Both the position numbers and the translations under genes were made by a program. A DNA stretch of 64,000 nucleotides from Candidatus Poribacteria bacterium. GTDB lineage: Bacteria > Poribacteria > WGA-4E > GCA-2687025. This document shows positions 40,297 to 49,066 of the stretch, in pieces; position 1 is the stretch's first letter, and every line of letters starts with the position of its first letter. The stretch covers positions 74,000-137,999 of the forward strand of contig JAPPNK010000030.1 in the NCBI GenBank assembly GCA_028818695.1, given 5' to 3'. The notes beneath the pieces are model-generated. The model searched no databases, was not told the DNA's origin, and saw only the letters and a program-made list of their open reading frames with translations.

Positions 40297-40740
40297 ATGA
40301 GCGAGAACACCCCCAAAATCGTCAAGGCGCCCCGTCGTCTTGGATCCGGCGGCGGCAAGCCCCAGGAGATCTACATCGACGACCTGAAAGACCCCAACCA
40401 GGAAAGCGGCGGGTTCATCAACAAGTATCTGGTCGTCAACATCGCGGCGCAGCGCGCCCGCGAGCTGAACGAACGCGACCTGCCGATCGGCAAACTCTCC
40501 CGCAGCGCGAAGAAGCCGACGACGCAGGCGCTTCTCGAACTGATGGACGGGCAGCTGAAATACGAGCGGGTTGAGGCGCAGTCCGTCATCGCCGAAGACG
40601 ATCTCATCTTCGATGATGCGCCCGACGAAGAGGTCGCCGCGCTCTTTGAAGAGTATGAAAACCTGAATGTCGACGAGGAAGAAGAAGAAGAGGACGACAG
40701 CCCGTTCCCGATGGGCGACGACGGCGAATATGAAGATTGA
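40297..40740 (+). CDS. rpoZ: RNA polymerase omega subunit with acidic tail
   Basis: A 147-residue omega subunit, which helps assemble RNA polymerase around beta'. The fold core reads INKYLVVNIAAQRARELNE near residue 41 and KKPTTQALLELMDGQLKYE near 72. An extra N-terminal stretch of about 35 residues and a strongly acidic C-terminal tail (VDEEEEEEDD) make it longer than the usual 70-110. ATG preceded by AAGGAGCG. Located directly behind gmk, as in many bacteria. Confidence 0.9.
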   Translation: MSENTPKIVKAPRRLGSGGGKPQEIYIDDLKDPNQESGGFINKYLVVNIAAQRARELNERDLPIGKLSRSAKKPTTQALLELMDGQLKYERVEAQSVIAEDDLIFDDAPDEEVAALFEEYENLNVDEEEEEEDDSPFPMGDDGEYED

Positions 40741-40761
40741 CGGCATGGCATGAAGGCGGCG

Positions 40762-40790
40762 TTGCGCCGAGTGACAAATTCGGTTATGCT
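40762..40790 (+). promoter_or_regulatory. Possible sigma-70 promoter for the TPR lipoprotein gene
   Basis: TTGCGC, 17-nt spacer, TATGCT, about 40 nt before the ATG at 40831. The match to consensus is moderate. Confidence 0.4.
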
Positions 40791-40830
40791 GTGAGAGGCG
40801 GAGATGTTGAGAACGGAAAGGATTGAAGAC

Positions 40831-42783
40831 ATGCGGCGCATACCCATCTCGAAGCTTGTGTTGGCAGCAGTTTTGGCGGTTTCTCTAGCCGCTTGCTCAG
40901 GCGGCCCGTATCAACAGGGGGAGACGTTTGAGCGGCAAGGTTCCTATGAGCTGGCGATTGAGCAGTACGAATTGGCGGCGGCGGAAAATCCCGGCTCGTC
41001 CAACGCGCTCAAGGCGCAGATGAAGATCGCAAGCATCTACCATGTGAATCTCGAACAGCTTGAAAAGGCGGCGGAGATCTATGCGGCAGTCATCGAGGCG
41101 GCTCCGGAAGGGGAGGTCGGTCTCGAGGCGCAGTATCAGCTCGGCCTTGTTCATTTTGGGAGCGACAATTACGACGCGGCGGCTGAGGCGTTCCGAAGCC
41201 TGTTGATGGCCGCTCCGTCCTCAGCGCAGGGCGGAAACGCGCAGATGATGCTCGCGCAAACCTATGAAAAGGCGGGCAAGCTGGAAGAGGCGCAGGAGAC
41301 CTACGGCGAATTTTCGCGCTTGCATTCGGAGAACAAGAACGCGGTCATCGCCCTTGAGAAGCGGGCGCGGCTTCTGGACAGTCTTGGAAAAAAGGATGAG
41401 GCGATAGAGCAGCGGCAGGATATCGTGCGAAAATTCGGCGAGCGCTCCGACGCCGAAGCGGTGGTGCGCCTCGCCGCTGAGGAGCTGGTGAAAGCGGGCG
41501 CGGAAGTTCCAGACATTGAATCGCGTCCGATGTCCGAAGCGGACAGGCAGATGGAACGGCGTGAAGAGCGCCGAGAACGCGACCGGCCAAGATCGCAGCG
41601 GGACAACGAAGAACAAACGAAAAACGCGGAAGAGCTGATCTTCGGATACAACGCCGATGAGATCATGAACGAGATACAGTTCGATCTAGACGACCAGGGG
41701 ACGATGTACGACGCCATGTTCTCCATGGCGGGGGTGTTGTTCACAACAGCCGATTACAAGAAATCGGGCGCTCTTTATCACCGTTCGCTGCGGATGGCGG
41801 AATCGGCAGTCGGCTCCGCATGGGACAGCCGCGTCTCTGCCATCAAAGGCTTGTCGGATGTGTACCTGAAACTTGGACTGGAAGAACGCGCGAAACAGCT
41901 CCTCGAAGACGCCATCCGCTCCGACATTAAGGTCATCGATCAGGTCATCACACAGGGCGAATATGAGTACGGCGTCGGCGACTACCAGAAGGCGATCGAC
42001 ATATGGAGCTTCGTCGCCGGCCTGTCTGCGGGCAGGGACAGCCAGATCTACTATTTGATCGGTCTCGCCCAGCGCGAGCTTCAAAACACAGCCGCGGAAG
42101 TGGCGGCGTTTGAGCGGTCGATCGCCGCAAACCCGCGCAACGAAGAGGCGGCGCAGAGCCTCGCCGAAGCGCTTTACTACCGCGCTGGAAACCGCAAGCG
42201 CGCCTACCTCTACCAGGACATCATCGACAAGAAAACAGGCTGGCAGACCTACTTCGATGTCGGCAAATCGGCGATGCGCTACGGCTACTGGCTGCAGGCG
42301 TCTCAGCAGTTCAACATCGGCGCGCGCGCCGCGGCAAAAGCGGCAGAACGGGCGGCAAAAAATGAAGACTCCCGCGCCGAAAAAGAGGCGGTCAACGCCT
42401 CCATCGGGATGACCGCGTTGAGGCAGGCGGCGCGCGCCCGCGCCTCTGAATCGAGCCGAGACGAAGCGGGCGTTGAGTTGGCGGCTCTGGCGCAGGGCAA
42501 TCCGCAAAACGCGCTTGTGCGCTACGCTGTCGGACATCTCGCGGAGCTCATGAACGAGACCGAAAAAGCCGCGGCAGAATACGCCAAAGCGATGGAGCTG
42601 GAGCCGATGAACGCCGACTTTGTAGAAGCGCTCGCCAACCTGCACCTTGCGAACGACAATGCGGAGGAAGCGGTCAACGTTTACACGGCGTATCTGCAGA
42701 AAAATCCGCGCGACAAGCGCATACAGGGTCTCCGCGACGCCTTAAAAGCGCAAACCATTTCCGTTCCCTCGGCGGCTCCGTAG
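40831..42783 (+). CDS. TPR-repeat lipoprotein
   Basis: A 650-residue lipoprotein (SLAAC lipobox, about Cys22) made almost wholly of tetratricopeptide-like helices: GSYELAIEQYELAAAENPGS near 36, DNYDAAAEAFRSLLMAAPSS near 113, GDYQKAIDIWSFVAGLSAG near 382, and NETEKAAAEYAKAMELEPMN near 575. A basic/acidic low-complexity linker lies near 235-265. Probably outer-membrane anchored and involved in protein-protein contacts of envelope processes; the partner is unknown. Start at the ATG after AAAGGATTGAAGAC gives the better signal peptide (RRIPISKLVLAAVL); an ATG 27 nt upstream is possible. Confidence 0.85.
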   Translation: MRRIPISKLVLAAVLAVSLAACSGGPYQQGETFERQGSYELAIEQYELAAAENPGSSNALKAQMKIASIYHVNLEQLEKAAEIYAAVIEAAPEGEVGLEAQYQLGLVHFGSDNYDAAAEAFRSLLMAAPSSAQGGNAQMMLAQTYEKAGKLEEAQETYGEFSRLHSENKNAVIALEKRARLLDSLGKKDEAIEQRQDIVRKFGERSDAEAVVRLAAEELVKAGAEVPDIESRPMSEADRQMERREERRERDRPRSQRDNEEQTKNAEELIFGYNADEIMNEIQFDLDDQGTMYDAMFSMAGVLFTTADYKKSGALYHRSLRMAESAVGSAWDSRVSAIKGLSDVYLKLGLEERAKQLLEDAIRSDIKVIDQVITQGEYEYGVGDYQKAIDIWSFVAGLSAGRDSQIYYLIGLAQRELQNTAAEVAAFERSIAANPRNEEAAQSLAEALYYRAGNRKRAYLYQDIIDKKTGWQTYFDVGKSAMRYGYWLQASQQFNIGARAAAKAAERAAKNEDSRAEKEAVNASIGMTALRQAARARASESSRDEAGVELAALAQGNPQNALVRYAVGHLAELMNETEKAAAEYAKAMELEPMNADFVEALANLHLANDNAEEAVNVYTAYLQKNPRDKRIQGLRDALKAQTISVPSAAP

Positions 42784-42821
42784 GGCGCCCATGGAGAGCC
42801 TTCAAAAGACGCCGCAGCGTC

Positions 42822-42853
42822 CGGCGCGCGGGCAACTCTCCGCCCGCGCGCCG
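42822..42853 (+). terminator. Perfect 12-bp GC hairpin, terminator-like without U-run
   Basis: CGGCGCGCGGGC and GCCCGCGCGCCG pair perfectly around an 8-nt loop (AACTCTCC), shortly after the TPR lipoprotein stop. No T-run follows on either strand, so factor-independent termination is doubtful; it could stabilise an mRNA end. Confidence 0.45.
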
Positions 42854-42930
42854 TGCCGCGCATGCCGCTCCCATACAACGGATAAGGCTATCCATTTTAC
42901 GCCAGCTGCCGGCGGCAGACGGGTCTGGTC

Positions 42931-43956
42931 ATGTTGTGGCTAATACAGCGGTTCTTGCGCCGAGAGATCCCCGCCTTTGCGACTCTCATTGCGCTCATCC
43001 TCATCGGAACCGTCGGGTACCAGCTCCTCGAAGGCATGAACCTGGTGGAAGCGCTGTATATGACGACGGTGGTGATCAGCACCGTCGGTTTGTATATCGG
43101 AAAGCAGGGGCCGTTGAGCCAGTGGGGAATGCTCTTCACCGTGTTTTTAATCGTGTCCGGGGCTGCGACAGCGGCGTATTTTGTCGGCGTTGCGGGGCAG
43201 CTGTTCTATGACGGGGAATGGCGTTCCCATTGGAAGCAGCAGTGGAGGATAAGAATGCTCAAGAAACTGCAGGGGCATGCAATCTTATGCGGATTTGGGC
43301 GCGTGGGCGGACATGTCGCCGACGAGCTGAAGCGGGAAGGCATGCCGTTTGTGGTGGTTGACCCGGACGACGGCGCTCTGGAGCGCGCCAGCGCGGAAGG
43401 ATACAACATCTTAGAAGGCGACGCCACCTTTGAAGAAACGCTGCAGGAAGCGGGCGTTGAGCGCGCTAAATTTCTTGTGGCGGCTCTCAGCTCGGACGCC
43501 AACAACGTCTTCATCGTGTTGACAGCTCGGAACCTGAACCCCGATCTGATCATCTCGGCGCGCGCAAATATGGAGGCGACGGAGCCTAAATTGCTGAAAG
43601 CGGGGGCGGATCATGTCATGTCCCCGTACCGAATCGGCGCCCATCGGATGGTGACGCGCATGATTCGCCCAAGCGTCGCCGACTTTTTGGACGAAGTGAT
43701 GCATGCGGACACATTAGAACTGCTGCTTGAACAGATAGACCTGCCGGACAATTCGCAGCTGACCGGCAAGACGCTGGCAGAGACGGACCTTCGCAAGCGG
43801 ACAGGGGTGACGGTGCTGGCGTGCGCCCTGCCCGGCCGGCGGTTGAATTCCAGCCCCGACCAGGAGATCGCCCTTCAACCAGGCGCCCGCCTCATCGTCC
43901 TCGGCACCCGCGAGCAGCTCGAGAAGCTTAGAAGCATCGCGCGCGGCTCCAAGTAG
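42931..43956 (+). CDS. TrkA-domain potassium-channel-like protein
   Basis: A 341-residue two-TM channel with RCK domains. The first membrane helix is near 14-34; MTTVVISTVGLYIGKQGPLS near 45-65 sits where the pore loop and TVGYG filter belong; and the second helix is near 68-92. RCK_N follows (ILCGFGRVGGHVADELKREG near 113, VDPDD, then EGDATFEETLQEAGVERA) and RCK_C (TGKTLAETDLRKRTGVTVLA near 280). The filter reads TVGLYIG rather than TVGYGD/E, so selectivity may differ. Start is GTG or the ATG at 42931; the ATG is taken. Gates likely respond to NAD(H) or a nucleotide bound to RCK. Confidence 0.85.
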   Translation: MLWLIQRFLRREIPAFATLIALILIGTVGYQLLEGMNLVEALYMTTVVISTVGLYIGKQGPLSQWGMLFTVFLIVSGAATAAYFVGVAGQLFYDGEWRSHWKQQWRIRMLKKLQGHAILCGFGRVGGHVADELKREGMPFVVVDPDDGALERASAEGYNILEGDATFEETLQEAGVERAKFLVAALSSDANNVFIVLTARNLNPDLIISARANMEATEPKLLKAGADHVMSPYRIGAHRMVTRMIRPSVADFLDEVMHADTLELLLEQIDLPDNSQLTGKTLAETDLRKRTGVTVLACALPGRRLNSSPDQEIALQPGARLIVLGTREQLEKLRSIARGSK

Positions 43957-43976
43957 CCGGCGTCTTAAGTTTGGAG

Positions 43977-44126
43977 GCTGTCTCTATGACGATGGTTTTG
44001 ATTTTAGAGAACTGTTTTGGAATGCGGAGGCTGTCTGGGAGAACTCTGGATTCCCGCTTTCGCGGGAATGACGACCTGCCCGATTCGAACAGAATTTTCG
44101 TATGTCATCGTCTGTAGAGATTGCCA
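43977..44126. repeat. MITE-like repeat, family A copy 3
   Basis: About 150 bp with ends GGCTGTCTCTATGACGATGG and, inverted, GGCAATCTCTACAGACGATG, and the core ATTCCCGCTTTCGCGGGAAT at 44050-44069. It fills half of the spacer between the channel and ABC transporter genes. Confidence 0.8.
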
Positions 44127-44191
44127 GTTTGGACATCGCAGTGTATGAGCCGCGGTCATCAGCAAACAAGCGCCAACGTCGGCAAGTACGT

Positions 44192-44220
44192 TTTACAGAA
44201 GCGGTTTCTTTGGGTATCAT
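44192..44220 (+). promoter_or_regulatory. Sigma-70-type promoter for the ABC/GldG operon
   Basis: TTTACA, 17-nt spacer, TATCAT, with the predicted start about 16 nt before the ATG at 44243. Confidence 0.55.
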
Positions 44221-44242
44221 ATGAGCAGGCACACAACGGAAT

Positions 44243-45169
44243 ATGGAGATGATTGAAGTATCGAATCTTGGCAAGTCGTACGGTCGCGTTCAGGCTTTGC
44301 GGAATGTCGAGTTTGAAATTGAGCAAGGCGAAATCGTCGGCCTCCTCGGACCCAACGGAGCCGGCAAAACCACCATCATTAAAATACTGACAGGCTATCT
44401 TCAACCCGACGAGGGTACGGCGCGCGTCAACGGTCTGGATGTGACGAAAAATCGGCTCGAAACGCAGGCGCAGATCGGATACCTGCCCGAAAACGCCCCT
44501 TTATACAAGGAGCTGTCGACGCAGGAGTACCTGAAAATGATCGCCGACCTGCGCATGATTCCGCCGGAGGAGCGGCTCCGCTGCATCTCCGAGGCGGCGC
44601 GCGCGACGCAGATTGAAGACCAACTGACGCGCCCCATCGGGCATCTCAGCAAGGGTTACCGGCAGCGCGTCGGACTGGCGCAGGCGATCCTGAGCCGACC
44701 CAAACTGCTCATCTTTGACGAACCGACCGTCGGCTTAGACCCAACTCAAATCGTGGAGATACGCCGCCTCATCAAGCGGCTCGCCGAACGCAGCACGGTG
44801 CTGTTTTCGACGCATATCCTGTCCGAAGTGGAGGCGTTGTGCGACCGCGTCATCATTCTGATGAACGGCGAAGTGCGCGCGGACGCGCGGCTCTCCGAGC
44901 TGGCAACATCTCCGAACGCCGTCCTGACCCTTCAGGCGCCCGTCAAGAATATCCAACGGCAACTGAATCGGATCGACGGCGTTGAATCTGTCCAAAAGTT
45001 TGAATCGTCCGACGGATATCCGTCATACCGCATCGCGGCGTCTCCTGAAACAGACCTTTGCCCTGCGCTCTATCAACTCAGCAGGGAGCAGGGCTGGTCG
45101 GCGCGCGAAATCAAGCGGGACGCCCGAACGCTCGAATCTGTCTTCAATGAATTAGCGACTTCAGGGTAG
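44243..45169 (+). CDS. ABC transporter ATP-binding protein (GldA/NosF-like)
   Basis: A 308-residue ABC ATPase. Walker A LLGPNGAGKTT is near residue 37, the Q-loop IGYLPENAPLY near 78, signature LSKGYRQRVGLAQAIL near 134, Walker B KLLIFDEPTVGLDP near 154, and the switch His in FSTHILSEVEALCDR near 190. About 80 residues after the core match the C-terminal domain of the GldA/CcmA-like subfamily that pairs with ABC-2 permeases. It is the ATPase for the fused permease 7 nt downstream. ATG at 44243 or 44249; ACGGA is upstream. Confidence 0.92.
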   Translation: MEMIEVSNLGKSYGRVQALRNVEFEIEQGEIVGLLGPNGAGKTTIIKILTGYLQPDEGTARVNGLDVTKNRLETQAQIGYLPENAPLYKELSTQEYLKMIADLRMIPPEERLRCISEAARATQIEDQLTRPIGHLSKGYRQRVGLAQAILSRPKLLIFDEPTVGLDPTQIVEIRRLIKRLAERSTVLFSTHILSEVEALCDRVIILMNGEVRADARLSELATSPNAVLTLQAPVKNIQRQLNRIDGVESVQKFESSDGYPSYRIAASPETDLCPALYQLSREQGWSAREIKRDARTLESVFNELATSG

Positions 45170-45176
45170 GAGTCTA

Positions 45177-48071
45177 ATGAAACGTACGTTAGCGGTAGCG
45201 CGCAAAGAGATGAGCGGCTACTTCGGTTCCCCTCTGGCGTTTATTTTTATCGGCGTCTTTTTATCGGCGCTGCTCTTTCTGTTCTTCTGGCGGGAGCGGT
45301 TCTTCGCGCGCGGAATCGCCGATGTGCGACCGCTGTTCAGGTCGATGCCGATGCTGTTGATCTTTCTCGTCGCGGCGCTGACGATGCGCCAATGGAGCGA
45401 GGAGCAAAGCTCCGGCACCCTTGAAACGCTGTTGACGCTGCCTGTGCCGTCCTATCAGCTCGCGCTGGGCAAGTTTCTCGCGGTGACGGGGCTGGTCGGT
45501 CTAGCGCTCGCGCTGACGCTGCCGATTCCGATCACCGTCGCCTTCATGGGAGACCTTGATTGGGGACCGGTCGTCGGCGGATATGCGGCGGCGCTGCTTC
45601 TCACCTGCGCCTACGCCGCCATCGGCCTTTTTCTTTCCTCTAGAACAGACAACCCGTTTGTCGCGCTCATTATGACGGCGATCGTCGGCGGAATCTTTTA
45701 CCTGATTGGCGCCGGCGCCGTCACCAATTTTGCGGGAGACGCGGGCGACCTGTTCCGCGCGCTCGGAGCCGGCAGCCGCTTCGAGTCGATTGAACGCGGC
45801 GTCCTAGACCTGCGCGACCTGCTCTACTATCTCTCCATCGCCGCTGGATTTTTGATCTTGAACGCCGTCTCGCTTGACGCAAAACGCTGGAGCAAAGGCG
45901 AGCAAACGAAGGCGTATCGACGAGCCGCGGTGTGGACGACAGCCCTGCTGCTTGCGAACATAACCCTGCTCAACATCTGGATGTATCCGCTTTACGGCTT
46001 GCGCGTCGACCTGACAAGTCAGCGGCAATACAGCCTTTCTAAGCAGACAAAACAGCTGCTGGGCGGGCTTTCGGAGCCGCTTCTCATGCGCGCCTACATC
46101 AGCAAGCAGACGCACCCGCTCCTAGACCGCCTCCGTTCGCAGATTGCGGATATGTTGACCGAGTATGCGATTGCCGGCAAGGGGATGATTGAGACCGAAA
46201 CGATCGATCCGAGCGACAACGAGGAGCTGATGCAGGAGGCGCGCGACGCCTACGGCATCGTGACGGAGGCGTTTCTGAACCAGGGGCGCGCGGAGACCTC
46301 GGTTCGAAACATCTACTTCAACATCTTGGTTCGCTACGGCGATCAGCATGAGGTTTTTGGATTTCGGGACATCACCCAGATAGAGCCGCTGGCGGACGGC
46401 GGAATCGAAGTGAGGCTCCGCAATCTAGAGTACGACCTGACGCGCGCCGTCAAAAAATCCGCATACGGCTTCCAGAGCATCGATACGGCGCTGGAATCGT
46501 TTCAGCAGCCGGCCGAATTGACGCTCTATGCGACGCCGAATACGCTGCCGGAAGGCGGAGCCGAATTGATGGAAACGTTTGAGCGCGTCGGGAACGAAAT
46601 CGCCGGCAATTCAAACGGCAAACTGCTCTTTAGAACGGTCGACCCGACCGATCCAAACAGCGGCGAAACGATGGAATCGCTCGCTCAAAAGTACGGCTTG
46701 CGCCCCATGCGCGTCGCGTTTCTTTCGACAGACACGTATTACTTTTCGCTCATTCTCGCTGTTGACAACCAGTTTGAGGTCGTTTTAATCGGGAGCGATC
46801 TTGAAGCGGACATACGCAGAGCCGTTGAGGCGTCCATCAAGCGCATGGCTCCCGGTTTTCTTAAAGTCGCCGGGCTGTGGGTTCCGCCTAGAACGCCGAC
46901 CCAGAACGCTTTTGGACAAATGACGGAACCGTTCGCCTCCTATCAATCGATCGCCCAACAGCTCCAGAGCGACTACACGGTTCAGAATATCGACCTGTCC
47001 AGCGGCTCGGTTCCCGCCGAAGTGGACTCGCTGGTGATTGCGGCGCCTCAAAATCTGAACGAAAAGGAGCTGTTTGCCATCGACCAGTATCTGATGCGGG
47101 GCGGATCGGCGGTGATTGCCGGCGGCGCATATCTGATGGAGCCTGACCAGTTCACGCGCGCCCCGGCGCTGAAACAGGTTGTCGGCGGCGCGCGCGAGCT
47201 GTTGAGTCATTACGGCGTAGAGGTGGGCGCGTCGGCAGTGATGGACATGCAGAATGAGCCGCTTACCTTCCGAAGGACGAGGCAGGTCGGCAATTTTGTT
47301 GTTCCAGAGATAACGAAGGAACCTTACCCGTTTTTCATCGACATCCGACAGGAAGGCATGGCGAGCGGACATCCGATCGCCGCCAACCTATCTGCCGTGA
47401 CTCTGCACTGGGCGTCCCCGATACTGCTTGACAAGGACAAAAATGCCAACAGGGATACGGCAGAGCTGCTGAAATCCAGCGAAGAGGCATGGACGACCAC
47501 CGATACAAACGTGAACCCTGATCTACAGACCTACCCGGATCTAGGATTTCATCCAGGTCAGGAACTCACATCGCACACGCTTGCGGTTGCGGTGAAAGGT
47601 TCGTTTGAGAGTTACTTCAAGGACAAGCCGTCGCCGCTGTTGACGGAGGAGCCGGCAGAAGAAAACGACGAGCAGAACGAAGCGGACGAATCGCCCGCGC
47701 TGGCGAATATGATCGAATCGTCGCCTGAGTCGTCCCGCTTGGTCGTCATCGGCAGCAGCGAATTTATCAACGACTCCGTCATTGTGATGTCCTCCGATGA
47801 GCGCGCGAGGGAAAACCTGCAGCTGATCCAAAACGCGGTCGATTGGTCAGTGGAGGACTTGGACCTGCTCAGCATACGCGCGCGCGGCGCCCAATCCCGG
47901 CTGTTGAAACCAATGACAGAAGGCGAGCAGCGGATCTGGGAGATCGCCAATTACGTTCTCGCGCTCGCGTCGCTGGGACTGCTGGCGCTGATGTGGCAGA
48001 TACGGCGGAGAAGCGAACGGCCGATAGCGCTGGAGCCGTTGGAAACGAAGGAAGCGGAGGAGTCGGCATGA
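45177..48071 (+). CDS. Fused ABC-2 permease / GldG-like protein
   Basis: A 964-residue fusion. Residues 1-240 form a six-helix ABC-2 permease (ARKEMSGYFGSPLAFIFIGVF, MRQWSEEQSSGTLETLLTLPV in pieces, typical of GldF). A membrane helix near 260-275 leads into a large extracytoplasmic GldG-type ABC-auxiliary domain (LRVDLTSQRQYSLSKQTKQLL near 280, FDRV-like glutamine-amidotransferase-fold segment VDSLVIAAPQNLNEKELFAIDQYL near 620-645) and a final anchor helix near 925-945. In Bacteroidetes GldF and GldG are separate and linked to gliding; in other phyla such fusions are transporters of unknown cargo. Overlaps the DUF4340 gene (ATGA). Confidence 0.88.
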   Translation: MKRTLAVARKEMSGYFGSPLAFIFIGVFLSALLFLFFWRERFFARGIADVRPLFRSMPMLLIFLVAALTMRQWSEEQSSGTLETLLTLPVPSYQLALGKFLAVTGLVGLALALTLPIPITVAFMGDLDWGPVVGGYAAALLLTCAYAAIGLFLSSRTDNPFVALIMTAIVGGIFYLIGAGAVTNFAGDAGDLFRALGAGSRFESIERGVLDLRDLLYYLSIAAGFLILNAVSLDAKRWSKGEQTKAYRRAAVWTTALLLANITLLNIWMYPLYGLRVDLTSQRQYSLSKQTKQLLGGLSEPLLMRAYISKQTHPLLDRLRSQIADMLTEYAIAGKGMIETETIDPSDNEELMQEARDAYGIVTEAFLNQGRAETSVRNIYFNILVRYGDQHEVFGFRDITQIEPLADGGIEVRLRNLEYDLTRAVKKSAYGFQSIDTALESFQQPAELTLYATPNTLPEGGAELMETFERVGNEIAGNSNGKLLFRTVDPTDPNSGETMESLAQKYGLRPMRVAFLSTDTYYFSLILAVDNQFEVVLIGSDLEADIRRAVEASIKRMAPGFLKVAGLWVPPRTPTQNAFGQMTEPFASYQSIAQQLQSDYTVQNIDLSSGSVPAEVDSLVIAAPQNLNEKELFAIDQYLMRGGSAVIAGGAYLMEPDQFTRAPALKQVVGGARELLSHYGVEVGASAVMDMQNEPLTFRRTRQVGNFVVPEITKEPYPFFIDIRQEGMASGHPIAANLSAVTLHWASPILLDKDKNANRDTAELLKSSEEAWTTTDTNVNPDLQTYPDLGFHPGQELTSHTLAVAVKGSFESYFKDKPSPLLTEEPAEENDEQNEADESPALANMIESSPESSRLVVIGSSEFINDSVIVMSSDERARENLQLIQNAVDWSVEDLDLLSIRARGAQSRLLKPMTEGEQRIWEIANYVLALASLGLLALMWQIRRRSERPIALEPLETKEAEESA

Positions 48072-49066
48072 CGTTTGATCTCAAAGGGCGGCGTTTTCAA
48101 ATACTGATCGGCGTCGTTGTCGTTCAGGCGCTGTTGATCGCGGTCGTCTATTGGCCGCGCGGGGGAACGTCCGAAGAGGCGGGCGAGCCTCTTCTTCCCG
48201 ATATTCGGGAGAAAGCGGAGCGCATAACGATTGAGGACAGCGAGGGCAATGCGCTCACGCTCGCCAAAGAGAACGGCGAATGGGTCTTGCCGGACGCGGA
48301 CAATTTTCCCGTCGAAAGCGGCAAAGCGGGCGAATTCCTGGACAAGGTTGGCGGCATCGTCAAAAAACAGCTCATCGCGCGCACAAAGAAAAGCCACAAA
48401 CAACTGAAAGTGGCAGAGAGCGATTTTGAACGCAAAGCGTCCATCGAAGCGGACGGCAAGACGAAGACGCTCTACATCGGCTCCGCGGTCGGCGCCCGGT
48501 CGGCGCACACGCGCCTGGGGGGCGAGAACGAAACCTACGTCGCGGACGATCTGTCCAGCTGGCAGGCGGGAACCGATATATCCTCTTGGATCGATTCCGA
48601 GTATTTTAAGGTGGACAAAGACGCCGTACAGACCATCTCTCTCAAAAACGACGAGGGAGAGATCGTATTTGAGCGCGGAGAGGGAAACGCCTGGACAATA
48701 AAAGGTCTCCGCTCCGATGAAACGCTGGACGACGCGAAGATGTCGACGCTGTTGAACCGCTTGTCGCCGATGCGTATGACGAAGCCTCTCGGCAAAGAGG
48801 AGAAGCCTGAGTACGGGCTTAGCGATCCGGCGGCGGTCATCGCGCTGGAGGTCGCCGTTGAGACGGGGGAGCCTAATGAAGAGGAGGCGTCTGAAGAGCC
48901 GGCGGAAATGAAAACGGAAACGCGCGCTATTCGAATCGGACGCAAAGCGGAGGATGAGGAGAATTATGCGGCGCAGTCCTCCGAATCGCTTTACTATGTG
49001 GAGCTGTCGCGCTGGAGCGCCGGCGATTTCACCAAATGGAAGCGGTCCGATTTTCTCAAGGAGTAG
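48068..49066 (+). CDS. DUF4340 domain protein
   Basis: A 332-residue protein with one N-terminal membrane helix (FQILIGVVVVQALLIAVVYW, 11-30) and a repeated extracytoplasmic domain of the DUF4340 type: ITIEDSEGNALTLAKENGEWVLPD near 58, VGARSAHTRLGGENETYVAD near 143, and SEYFKVDKDAVQTISLKNDEGEIVF near 180. DUF4340 proteins regularly follow GldG genes and probably form part of the same envelope complex. Two acidic inserts lie near 285-305. Its 3' end overlaps the convergent transporter by 11 nt. Confidence 0.87.
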   Translation: MTFDLKGRRFQILIGVVVVQALLIAVVYWPRGGTSEEAGEPLLPDIREKAERITIEDSEGNALTLAKENGEWVLPDADNFPVESGKAGEFLDKVGGIVKKQLIARTKKSHKQLKVAESDFERKASIEADGKTKTLYIGSAVGARSAHTRLGGENETYVADDLSSWQAGTDISSWIDSEYFKVDKDAVQTISLKNDEGEIVFERGEGNAWTIKGLRSDETLDDAKMSTLLNRLSPMRMTKPLGKEEKPEYGLSDPAAVIALEVAVETGEPNEEEASEEPAEMKTETRAIRIGRKAEDEENYAAQSSESLYYVELSRWSAGDFTKWKRSDFLKE

